NCBI GenBank assembly: GCA_019638845.1
Contig: JAHBSZ010000005.1
Coordinates: forward strand, 1 to 64,000
Reading direction: 5' to 3'
DNA length: 64,000 nt
Source: Salinibacterium sp.
GTDB taxonomy: Bacteria > Actinomycetota > Actinomycetes > Actinomycetales > Microbacteriaceae
Made by a program: the position numbers and the translations under genes. The notes beneath the pieces are model-generated. The model had not been told where the DNA came from, did no database searches, and worked only from the letters and a program-made list of their open reading frames with translations. This document shows, in pieces, positions 50,979-58,906 of the stretch (within the stretch, counting starts at the first letter, position 1; every line of letters starts with the position of its first letter).

Positions 50979-52505
50979 TCAACACATCGGGTCGGCAGCG
51001 GGTACCGTGCCGTTGACGAAGTAGGCGTCTACGAGATCGTCGATGCACGAGACCCCCTGGTTGTACACGGTGTGACCCTCGCCCGTGTGAGTGATGAGCA
51101 CGCCGCTCGAGAGTTGCCGGGCGAGAGACACCGACGAGGCGTACGGGGTAGCCGGGTCGTTCGTGGTTCCGATCACGAGAATCGGGCCAGCGCCCACTGC
51201 CTCGAAAGTCGTGGGCAGGTCGACCCCCCGCGGATATGGCCAGTGGGTGCACGCCGTGTCGAGCACCGCGAAGTCGTCGTAGGTCGCGTACTTGCCGAGG
51301 ATCGGGGCTGCCGCATCGATCTCGGCGATCCGGTCGAGAGTCGACTGGGGGTCGCTCGCGAAATCCCCATCGGCACAGGTTGCCGCGATGTAGACGTCGT
51401 TCGCGTTCGACTCATAGGTGCCGTTCGAACTGCGCTGGTTGTAGTCGTCTGCACTCTTGAAGGTGAGGGCCGGATTGCCACCCCGGAGGTCGGCGAACAT
51501 GTTGCTCAGGTCCACCCAGAACGATTGAGAGTACAGGTTCTCGATGATCGCGGTCGCGAGAGTTGCGGAGTCGAGAACGCGGCCGTCAGCGTTCACGAGC
51601 TTCAGCCCATCGACGGTGTCCAAAGCGGAGCGGACCTGAGCGAGTGCACTGTCCACGCTCCCGCTGAAAGGGCAACCGCTGCGGGAGAGGCAGTCCTCCA
51701 TGTACGCGCGCAGGCCGCTATCGAAGCCCACCATCTGGAACTTGAGCGACTCGAAGTCGGTCTGCAGCGGGTCGACCGCGCCATCGAGCACGAAGCGCCC
51801 GACGTTCTGCGGGAACAGTTCGGCGTACACCGAACCAAAGTACGTGCCGTAGGAATAGCCGAGATAGTTGAGTTTCTTGTCGCCCAAAAGTGCCCGCAGC
51901 ATATCCATGTCTTTGGCGTTGCTCGCCGCGTCGAGGTTGCCGAGCAGTTCGCCAGTGTTCTTCTCACACGCCGCGGCGAAGCTCTCCATCTCGACCGTCA
52001 ACTCGTCGATCCAGCCCTGGGTGTCATAGGGACTGTCGAAGGTGCCGTAGAGCTGGTCGTCCTTCGCTTTGTCGTCGGTGAAACACGTCACGCCCGTCGA
52101 CCGGCCGACCCCTCTCGGGTCCCAACCCACGATGTCGAAAGCGTCCACCACCGCCGGCCCGGCGACCGAGTCGCCCGAGTAGTAGACGAAGTCCCAGCCG
52201 GAGCCGCCCGGCCCGCCCGGGTTGAGCAGCATCGAGCCCTGCTTAGTCCCCGTAGCGAGATGCTTCACGAGTGCGAGATCGATCGCTCCGTCGGCCGGCG
52301 AATTCCAGTCGATGGGCGCCTTCGCCGTCGCACACTCTTGACCCTTGCCGCAGCTCTTCCACGTCAAGGTTTGCGCGTAGAACCCGTCGCTGGTCGTTGC
52401 CGGCGGGTCACTCGGGCGCAACGAGGTCGGGAGCAACTGGCATCCGGCCAGTACCACCATGGCGACGGCCGTCATGGCCACGAGCAGGGGCAGACGACGT
52501 ATCAC
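50979..52505 (-). CDS. TAP-type alpha/beta hydrolase lipoprotein (tripeptidyl-peptidase-like), copy 1
   Basis: A 508-aa lipoprotein with lipobox VLAGC (Cys22) and the same architecture as its neighbour: LLNPGGPGGSGWDFV, DIVGWDPRGVGRS, nucleophile LNYLGYSYGTYFGSVYA, LVIGTTNDPATPYASSV and HTGEGHTVYNQG for the catalytic triad. Conserved Cys pairs (SCGKGQEC, CLSRSGCPF) suggest disulfides outside the cell. GTG 52505 lies 6 nt after a TAGTCT -10. The two copies are diverged over most of their length, so the duplication is not recent. Role: extracellular peptide or ester hydrolysis, possibly nutrient acquisition. Confidence 0.93.
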   Translation of the reverse strand: MIRRLPLLVAMTAVAMVVLAGCQLLPTSLRPSDPPATTSDGFYAQTLTWKSCGKGQECATAKAPIDWNSPADGAIDLALVKHLATGTKQGSMLLNPGGPGGSGWDFVYYSGDSVAGPAVVDAFDIVGWDPRGVGRSTGVTCFTDDKAKDDQLYGTFDSPYDTQGWIDELTVEMESFAAACEKNTGELLGNLDAASNAKDMDMLRALLGDKKLNYLGYSYGTYFGSVYAELFPQNVGRFVLDGAVDPLQTDFESLKFQMVGFDSGLRAYMEDCLSRSGCPFSGSVDSALAQVRSALDTVDGLKLVNADGRVLDSATLATAIIENLYSQSFWVDLSNMFADLRGGNPALTFKSADDYNQRSSNGTYESNANDVYIAATCADGDFASDPQSTLDRIAEIDAAAPILGKYATYDDFAVLDTACTHWPYPRGVDLPTTFEAVGAGPILVIGTTNDPATPYASSVSLARQLSSGVLITHTGEGHTVYNQGVSCIDDLVDAYFVNGTVPAADPMC

Positions 52506-52511
52506 CCTAGA

Positions 52512-52517
52512 AGACTA
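52512..52517 (-). promoter_or_regulatory. -10 element (TAGTCT), leaderless hydrolase gene
   Basis: TAGTCT on the minus strand ends 6 nt before the GTG at 52505 and overlaps the sucD stop codon. Confidence 0.5.
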
Positions 52518-53405
52518 GAGCGCTGCGAGCACCTCGCGCATGAGCGCCGCGGCCTCGCTCGGCGTCTTGCCGACCTTGACCCCGGCAGCTTCGAGGGCTT
52601 CCTTCTTGCCCTGCGCGGTACCTGCGCCCGCCGAAACGATCGCGCCGGCGTGGCCCATCGTCTTTCCTTCGGGAGCCGTGAACCCCGCGACATACCCGAC
52701 GACCGGCTTCGTGACGTACTCGCGGATGAAGTCGGCTGCACGCTCTTCGGCGTCGCCGCCGATCTCGCCGATCATGACGATCGCAGCGGTCTCGGGGTCG
52801 TCTTGGAAAGCGCGTAGGGCGTCGATGTGAGTGGTACCGATGATGGGGTCTCCACCAATGCCAATGGCCGTGGAGAAGCCGAGGTCCCGCAGCTCGTACA
52901 TCATTTGGTACGTCAGGGTGCCGGACTTCGAGACCAAGCCGATCGGACCCTTACCGGTGATGGTCGCGGGGGTGATGCCAACGAGTGACTCGCCAGGGGT
53001 GATGATGCCGGGGCAGTTCGGGCCGATGATCCGCGTCTTGCCGCCCTTGGCCTTGGCGAGCGCCCAGAACTCGGCGGAATCCTGCACGGGGATGCCCTCG
53101 GTGATGACCACGACGAGCGGGATCTCGGCCTCGATCGCCTCAACGACGGCGTCCTTCGCGAAGGCCGGGGGAACGAACACGATCGAGACGTCGGCTGCCG
53201 TGGCATCCATCGCCTCTTTTACCGTGCCGAAGACGGGCAACTCGATGCCGCCGTCGTGGCTGACGGTCGTGCCCGCCTTGCGTGCGTTGACGCCACCGAC
53301 GACCTGGGTGCCCGCCTTCAGCATGAGGGCCGTGTGCTTGGTGCCTTCGCCGCCGGTGATGCCCTGGACGATGACCTTGGAATCCTTGTTGAGGAAGATC
53401 GACAT
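52515..53405 (-). CDS. sucD: Succinyl-CoA synthetase, alpha subunit
   Basis: A 296-aa subunit carrying the CoA-binding Rossmann domain ([27 protein letters not shown]) and the phospho-His ligase domain with [17 protein letters not shown] (catalytic His) and [14 protein letters not shown]. Forms the SucCD complex that makes ATP or GTP from succinyl-CoA in the TCA cycle. It follows sucC after 12 bp. A purine-rich AAAGGGAACC stretch precedes the ATG. Confidence 0.97.
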   Translation of the reverse strand: MSIFLNKDSKVIVQGITGGEGTKHTALMLKAGTQVVGGVNARKAGTTVSHDGGIELPVFGTVKEAMDATAADVSIVFVPPAFAKDAVVEAIEAEIPLVVVITEGIPVQDSAEFWALAKAKGGKTRIIGPNCPGIITPGESLVGITPATITGKGPIGLVSKSGTLTYQMMYELRDLGFSTAIGIGGDPIIGTTHIDALRAFQDDPETAAIVMIGEIGGDAEERAADFIREYVTKPVVGYVAGFTAPEGKTMGHAGAIVSAGAGTAQGKKEALEAAGVKVGKTPSEAAALMREVLAAL

Positions 53406-53417
53406 TGTTGGTTCCCT

Positions 53418-54581
53418 TTACGCGTTCGCGAGCTCGGCGGCCTTGTCGGCGCCTTCGTCCATGGTGTCCGCCAGCGTGACCAGCGGGTTGTTAGCGTCGC
53501 GCAGGATGGCACGGCCCTCATCGACCTTGTTGCCGTCGAGACGCACGACGAGAGGCTTTGTTGCGGTGGCGCCGAGCATCTCGAGTGCCTTGACGATGCC
53601 GTTGGCGACAGCGTCGCACGCGGTGATTCCGCCGAACACGTTGACGAAGACGCTCTTGACCTGCGGGTCACCCAAGATGACGTCGAGGCCGGCAGCCATG
53701 ACCTCGGCCGAGGCGCCACCCCCGATGTCGAGGAAGTTGGCGGGTTTGACGTTCCCGTGACGTTCGCCCGCGTAGCTCACGACGTCAAGTGTCGACATGA
53801 CCAGACCAGCGCCGTTGCCGATGACCCCGACCTGACCGTCAAGCTTGACGTAGTTGAGGTCGCTGGCCTTGGCCTTGGCCTCGAGCGGGTCCGCAGCGGC
53901 CGCATCTTCGAGTGCTTCGTGGTTCGGGTGGCGGAACCCGGCGTTCTCATCGAGCGACACCTTGCCGTCGAGCGCAAGAATCTGGCCGTCTTCGGTGAGC
54001 ACGAGCGGGTTGACCTCGACGAGCGTCGCGTCCTCCCCCGCATAGACCTCGTACAAGGTCACGATCACGGGGGCGACCTTGTCGACCAGTTCGGGCGGGA
54101 AGTGCCCGGCGATGGCGATCTCGGTGGCCTTGGCGAGGTCGACACCGGCGATCGGGTCGACTTCGATCTTCGCGAGAGCATCGGGACGCTCGACAGCGAG
54201 TTCCTCGATCTCCATGCCTCCCTCGACGCTGCAGAGCGAGAGGTAGGAGCGATTGGCCCGGTCGAGCAGCACCGAGAAGTAGAACTCCTGAGCGATCTTC
54301 GCGCCGGCCGTGACCATGACCCGATTTACCGGAAGTCCCTTGATCGTGAGCCCGAGGATTGCCTCAGCCGCGGTCGCGGCGTCATCGGCGTTGTGTACGA
54401 CCTTGACGCCGCCCGCCTTACCTCGACCCCCGGCCTTCACCTGCGCCTTAACGACGACGGTGCCGCCGATCTTCGCGGCCGCGGCCCTCGCTTCTTCCGG
54501 GGTGTCGGCGATGATGCCGGCAAGTACAGGCACTCCGTAGGATTCGAAAAGGTCCCGAGCCTGGTACTCGAAAAGATCCAC
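53418..54581 (-). CDS. sucC: Succinyl-CoA synthetase, beta subunit
   Basis: A 387-aa ATP-grasp subunit: [19 protein letters not shown] at the N-terminus, [20 protein letters not shown] (nucleotide loop), [31 protein letters not shown] and [21 protein letters not shown]. Binds ADP or GDP and succinate. The GTG at 54581 is the start of the sucC-sucD operon; the 217-bp gap to the divergent SPFH gene holds its promoter, but no clear -35/-10 pair was identified. Confidence 0.97.
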   Translation of the reverse strand: MDLFEYQARDLFESYGVPVLAGIIADTPEEARAAAAKIGGTVVVKAQVKAGGRGKAGGVKVVHNADDAATAAEAILGLTIKGLPVNRVMVTAGAKIAQEFYFSVLLDRANRSYLSLCSVEGGMEIEELAVERPDALAKIEVDPIAGVDLAKATEIAIAGHFPPELVDKVAPVIVTLYEVYAGEDATLVEVNPLVLTEDGQILALDGKVSLDENAGFRHPNHEALEDAAAADPLEAKAKASDLNYVKLDGQVGVIGNGAGLVMSTLDVVSYAGERHGNVKPANFLDIGGGASAEVMAAGLDVILGDPQVKSVFVNVFGGITACDAVANGIVKALEMLGATATKPLVVRLDGNKVDEGRAILRDANNPLVTLADTMDEGADKAAELANA

Positions 54582-54798
54582 GTAACTCTCGCAATCGCGC
54601 GTCGGTTTAGCTGTTTAATGGGGCCCGGTCGCCCGCCGAATAGCTCGACGTCAAGACACTTTGGCCTACGAGAACTCTACCCGCTCAGCCTGAACGCTTC
54701 GTTCGTGAGCCCCATCGCTGGCTCGAAACTTCCTACATTCTTTCGTTTCGCCTCCCTACACTTGAGGCACGAACGCCCGGCAACAGAAGGATCGAGTT

Positions 54799-55830
54799 TT
54801 GGCCGACATCCGACGCATCTCTCTCGCCCGACACCTTCGGTCAATGCCGACAATGCACGTAGTGCACCTCAGGCGCGGCAAGGTCGCTCACGAGGGTGTC
54901 GGCATTGCGTTCTACTTTCGCGCACTGAACGCTGCCATCAGCGAGGTTCCGACCGCCGAAACCGAGCTTCCGGCAATCTTCCACGCGCGCACCGCCGACT
55001 TCCAGGATGTCAGTGTGCAGGTCACCGTCACCTACCGGTTCGACGAGCCGGGGGTGACCGCTCGGCGTCTCAACTTCGCCATCGACCCGTACACCGGTCA
55101 GTGGCTCTCCGATCCGCTGGAGAAGGTAGCTGCCAGAATCACGGAGCTCGGTCAGCAATACGCGGTTGAGCACATCGCCGCCAGCGGGCTCGTCGAACTT
55201 CTGTCGCGTGGCATCCCGACCGTGCGCAAGGCGATGGTCGACGGGCTCGCCCAAGACCCTCGCCTCGCCGAGACATCCATCGTCGTCATCGGAGTGCGGG
55301 TCGTCTCGATCCGCCCCGTCGCCGACCTCGAGAAGGCTCTGGAGACTCCCCTGCGCGAGCAGGTACAGCAGGATGCCGACAAGGCGACCTACGAACGTCG
55401 CGCCACCGCGGTCGAACGGGAGCGCACGATCGCTGAGAACGAGTTGCAGTCCAAGATCGAGCTCGCCAAGCGTGAGGAGCTTCTCGTCAAGCAGGAGGGT
55501 GCGAACGCACAGAAGCGCGCCACCGAAGCCGCCGCCGTCAAGAAGGTCGAGACGACCGCTCGAGCCGAGAGCACGCGGATGCTCGGAATCGCGACCGCCG
55601 ACGCCGAGGCCGCCCGGCTCGCCGCCTTCGCCGATGCTGATCCGACGCTACTGCTCGCGATGGCCGCACAAGGCTTGGCGCAGAACTTACCTCCGATCGG
55701 CACGCTCAACCTGACCCCGGACGTGATTTCGCAGGCACTGTCTCGGCTCGGTAGCACTCCGGCGCCTTCGGCGGCCGGAGCCGCGGCATCCGGGGAGGCT
55801 CCGAAAGAGCCAAAGCCCCAGCAGGGTTAG
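54799..55830 (+). CDS. SPFH/band-7 domain protein
   Basis: A 343-aa protein. Residues about 12-190 are the SPFH domain (HVVHLRRGKVAHEGVGIAFYF, FQDVSVQVTVTYRF, ETSIVVIGVRVVSIRPVADLEKALETP). Residues about 190-280 form a charged Ala/Glu/Lys/Arg-rich coiled coil (ATYERRATAVERERTIAENELQ), and the C-terminus is Pro/Ala-rich. No N-terminal membrane helix is obvious, unlike stomatins. The TTG at 54799 is chosen for AGAAGGA 7 nt upstream. Only 3 nt separate it from the NAD-kinase-like gene, which suggests a shared role, perhaps scaffolding at the membrane. Actual function unknown. Confidence 0.88.
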   Translation: MADIRRISLARHLRSMPTMHVVHLRRGKVAHEGVGIAFYFRALNAAISEVPTAETELPAIFHARTADFQDVSVQVTVTYRFDEPGVTARRLNFAIDPYTGQWLSDPLEKVAARITELGQQYAVEHIAASGLVELLSRGIPTVRKAMVDGLAQDPRLAETSIVVIGVRVVSIRPVADLEKALETPLREQVQQDADKATYERRATAVERERTIAENELQSKIELAKREELLVKQEGANAQKRATEAAAVKKVETTARAESTRMLGIATADAEAARLAAFADADPTLLLAMAAQGLAQNLPPIGTLNLTPDVISQALSRLGSTPAPSAAGAAASGEAPKEPKPQQG

Positions 55831-55833
55831 TCC

Positions 55834-56727
55834 GTGACGCTCGCACCGCGGATCGTGCTCGTTCACCGACGCACGGAGTACGCGGAGTTGCTCGATCGCC
55901 ACGCCACGCGTGGGCAGGCCGAGTTCTTTCTTTCGTCGCGAGGGCGCAGCATCACCGAGGTCAAGCAGCGCCATGACGAGCTTGAGGCGAGTCTTGCGCT
56001 CGTCTCTCGCTCTCTTCCCGAAGACACGCGGCAGGCTCGGGTCGAGCGATCCGACCTCGACCGCTACGCATTCGCGCCGGAAGACATCGTCGTCATCGTC
56101 GGCCAGGACGGCCTCGTCGCCAACGTCGCGAAATACCTCACCGGGCAACCCGTAATCGGGATCGATCCTGAACCGGGCCGCAACGCCGGAGTGCTCGTCA
56201 CCCACGCGGCCTCGGACGCCGCGGACTTGATCGCTGCGACCATCGCGGCTCGAGCCGTCGTCCATCCCCGCAGCATGGTTCGCGCAACGCTCGACGACGG
56301 CCAGACTCTCGTGGCCCTCAATGAGTTGTACTTCGGTGATGAAGGACATCAGTCGTCACGCTATGTCGTCACGGTACCCGGCGGTGACACCGAGCGTCAG
56401 TCGTCGTCGGGAGTAATTGTCGCCACCGGCACCGGCAGCACGGGATGGGCAGCGTCGATCGCGACGGATCGCGCGCTCGAGAGCATCCTGCCGCCCGCTG
56501 ACTCGGAGGTCTTGAGCTGGTACATCCGCGAGGCGTGGCCCTCCCGCTCCACTGGTCGCACTCTCACCTCCGGTCTGCTGGCTAGCGGCGATCAGCTTCA
56601 GTTCGTCGTCGAGTCGGACTCCTTGGTTACCTTCGGCGACGGCATCGAAGGTGACTACCTGGCGGTCGGGTGGGGACAGCGCCTCACTGTCGAGCTAAGC
56701 GACCGTCGACTGAATCTCGTGCAGTGA
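55834..56727 (+). CDS. Divergent NAD-kinase-like protein
   Basis: A 297-aa protein with the ATP-NAD kinase/diacylglycerol kinase fold: EDIVVIVGQDGLVANVAKYL takes the place of the GGDGT motif, ALNELYFGDEGHQSSRY the NE motif, and VIVATGTGSTGWAASI the GTGSTGW/AY strand. The first Gly-Gly of GGDGT is GQ and the Thr is Leu, so NAD kinase activity is uncertain; a sensor or different phosphotransfer is possible. It is encoded between SPFH and MpaB-like genes with 3 nt and 1 nt gaps, so all three must be co-translated. No canonical nadK is in the window for comparison. Confidence 0.82.
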   Translation: MTLAPRIVLVHRRTEYAELLDRHATRGQAEFFLSSRGRSITEVKQRHDELEASLALVSRSLPEDTRQARVERSDLDRYAFAPEDIVVIVGQDGLVANVAKYLTGQPVIGIDPEPGRNAGVLVTHAASDAADLIAATIAARAVVHPRSMVRATLDDGQTLVALNELYFGDEGHQSSRYVVTVPGGDTERQSSSGVIVATGTGSTGWAASIATDRALESILPPADSEVLSWYIREAWPSRSTGRTLTSGLLASGDQLQFVVESDSLVTFGDGIEGDYLAVGWGQRLTVELSDRRLNLVQ

Positions 56728-56728
56728 C

Positions 56729-57466
56729 ATGGTGCTGCGGATCACGGATGTCTCGGCCGATGCCATCCTGCTGGCGGGGGGCGCACGGGCAATCCTGCTG
56801 CAACTCGCGAATCCCGGCGTTGGGCACGGCGTTGCCGAGCACAGTGACTTCGTGGATCGCCCCCTCGACCGGCTCCACGGTACGCTCACCTATTTGTACG
56901 TGACCGTGTACGGCAGTCCCGACGAGGCGCGGTCCGTCGCACGCGCAGTTGGGCAAGCACACCGACCGGTCACGGGAGCGTCCGATCCTGAGCTACAACT
57001 GTGGGTCGCGGCGACCCTGTATGACACGGCGATGCAGGTGCGTGAACTCGTCTACGGTCCCCTCTCCGCTGAGGACGGCCAATCCCTGTTGTCGGACTAC
57101 GCGATGGTCGGCACCGCGCTCGGCGTTCCGCGGTCGAGCTGGCCCGTTGACCGCGCGGCGTTCGCTGCCTACTGGAGCTCGGAGGCACTGGCGGTGGACG
57201 ACATCGCACGCGGGATGGCGTCGGCGCTGCTGCATCCAACGAATGTGCCGTGGTGGATGCGCGTGCTCATGCCGACCGTTCGAGTCATCACCGCAGGACT
57301 ACTCCCGCCCGAGCTTCGTGCCGCCTACGGCCTTGAGTTCAACGAAAGGAGATTCCAACGGCTCGTGCGTACGGCTCGGATCGTCTATCCACGCCTGCCC
57401 CGCCTCATCCGCCACGCACCGATGCGGCGATACCTCCGCGCCTTCCGTGCCCGCGAGTTACCCTAG
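56729..57466 (+). CDS. MpaB/DUF2236-family (latex-clearing-protein-like) putative oxygenase
   Basis: A 245-aa DUF2236 protein: ILLAGGARAILLQLANPGVGHGVAEHSDFVDRPLDRLHGTLTYLYVTVYG near the N-terminus, then DPELQLWVAATLYDTAMQVRELVYGPLS with the conserved W-x-x-x-x-x-x-D/H region. Family members bind b-type heme (rubber oxygenase Lcp) or act as MpaB in mycophenolic acid synthesis; the canonical H-x-x-W order reads LWVAATLYD here, so heme ligation must be tested. Third gene of the SPFH unit, overlapping the RNB gene end by 4 nt (convergent). Confidence 0.85.
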   Translation: MVLRITDVSADAILLAGGARAILLQLANPGVGHGVAEHSDFVDRPLDRLHGTLTYLYVTVYGSPDEARSVARAVGQAHRPVTGASDPELQLWVAATLYDTAMQVRELVYGPLSAEDGQSLLSDYAMVGTALGVPRSSWPVDRAAFAAYWSSEALAVDDIARGMASALLHPTNVPWWMRVLMPTVRVITAGLLPPELRAAYGLEFNERRFQRLVRTARIVYPRLPRLIRHAPMRRYLRAFRARELP

Positions 57467-58869
57467 GCCCGAAATAGCGTGGTGCCGCTCTCGATGTCGG
57501 CGGTGACAAGAGTCGCGCGCACCGACTCGCCGGGGATCACCGCACCCTCGATGGCCGCAGTCACCACCGGGTCGGTCAGCTGGATGACGCCGCCCGACTC
57601 TTTCGCCGAAATGACGACGGCGTCGAATTGCTGCCCCACTCGATGTGAGAGCAGCGCCGCCTCAATCGCGTCGACCGACGCGTGTTCGAGCCGGGATGCC
57701 ACCCCGTCGGACCTTCCCATGATCTTCGGCAGTGTCGGGAGGGCTTCCCGCACCCAGTCCGGCACCGGTCGCCCCGCGACGAGCGCCTCACACGTCACCA
57801 GCACGAACCTGTCCACAAGCCGACGCAGCGGTGCCGTCGCGTGCGCGTACGGGGCGGCAACGGCTGCCTGCGTCGTGTTCTCGGGCAGGGCACCGTCGAA
57901 CGCGGTATACCCCGCACCACGGAACAAAGACGCTGCCGCATGAATCGCGGCGAGACCGGCCGCGGTCGAACGATCCAGACCGCGCAGGTACTCGCCGTAC
58001 GGCTGGCCTGCAGGCCACGGGCAGCCTAGAGCCGCGACCTGGGTGCGAAAGTGCTCGATCGTGTCGTCCTGCGGCGGGGGCATAGTACGTAGGATGCCGA
58101 CTGACCCGTCGAGCATGATGCGAGCCGCTGCCATTCCCGTCATGAGGGAGATCTGAGCGTTCCACTCTTCGACCGGCAGTGGGCTGCGCCGAACCAGTTC
58201 GTAGCGGCCATCGATGAACTCGACCTCTTCGTCCGGTCGGTTGAGCGACGCACCTCCGCGCTCGCGCTCGAGTGCCGCCCGCAAGGTGCCGACCTCGTTG
58301 AGCAGTTGAAGGGAGAGGTCGGCGGTGCCGTTGTCGAGCTGCGCTTGCACATCCGCGTAGGTGTACTGGTGCTGCGACCGGATGCGCGCACGCTCGAGCG
58401 CTGTCGAGATGACGTTCGCGGAGGCATCGAGAGTGAACGCCCACACGTAGGCTCCGCGCACCTCCCCCTCCAACAGTGATGCCGCGTGCTCGCTCATCAC
58501 GGTGGGGTGCAGCGGGATGCGACCATCCGGTGCATAAAGCGTCTGACCGCGCTCGCGCGCCTCCGCGTCGATCTGTCCGCCCGGACGCACGAAGGCGGGG
58601 ACATCCGCGATCGCGTACCGCACCAGATACCCGTCTCCCACGCGCTCGAGCTGCATGGCTTGGTCGAGGTCCGTTGAGCCTTCAGGGTCGATAGTGACGA
58701 ATGGGATTGAGGTGTGATCCAGCTCCGGAAGCGTGACCTCCCGGACGATCACCTCCGCCTCCGCTTCGACGGCGGGCGGGAACGACTGGGGAAGCTCCAT
58801 GTCCTCCCGAATTTTCCGGAGCGTGGCGGCAAGAATCTCGGTCGGCTTGGGCGCTCGAGGAACGATCAC
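57463..58869 (-). CDS. RNB-domain 3'-5' exoribonuclease (RNase II family)
   Basis: A 468-aa protein whose RNB catalytic domain contains IPFVTIDPEGSTDLDQAMQLE (metal-binding Asp cluster), YAIADVPAFVRPGG, EARERGQTLYAPDGRIPLHP and YAHATAPLRRLVDRFV. It lacks the cold-shock and S1 RNA-binding domains of full RNase II/R apart from a short C-terminal stretch, as is usual for this actinobacterial form. The GTG at 58869 puts the N-terminus where homologues begin; a TTG at 58929 would overlap pcrA. Starts soon after pcrA on the same strand. Confidence 0.87.
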   Translation of the reverse strand: MIVPRAPKPTEILAATLRKIREDMELPQSFPPAVEAEAEVIVREVTLPELDHTSIPFVTIDPEGSTDLDQAMQLERVGDGYLVRYAIADVPAFVRPGGQIDAEARERGQTLYAPDGRIPLHPTVMSEHAASLLEGEVRGAYVWAFTLDASANVISTALERARIRSQHQYTYADVQAQLDNGTADLSLQLLNEVGTLRAALERERGGASLNRPDEEVEFIDGRYELVRRSPLPVEEWNAQISLMTGMAAARIMLDGSVGILRTMPPPQDDTIEHFRTQVAALGCPWPAGQPYGEYLRGLDRSTAAGLAAIHAAASLFRGAGYTAFDGALPENTTQAAVAAPYAHATAPLRRLVDRFVLVTCEALVAGRPVPDWVREALPTLPKIMGRSDGVASRLEHASVDAIEAALLSHRVGQQFDAVVISAKESGGVIQLTDPVVTAAIEGAVIPGESVRATLVTADIESGTTLFRA

Positions 58870-58906
58870 CCGTTCGAGATAGTCATAGATCGAGCTGTTG
58901 GCCGCT

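Noticed and set aside
54582-54798. tRNA or small RNA in the sucC-SPFH gap
   Set aside because: No cloverleaf or conserved RNA motif seen; it appears to hold only promoter DNA.
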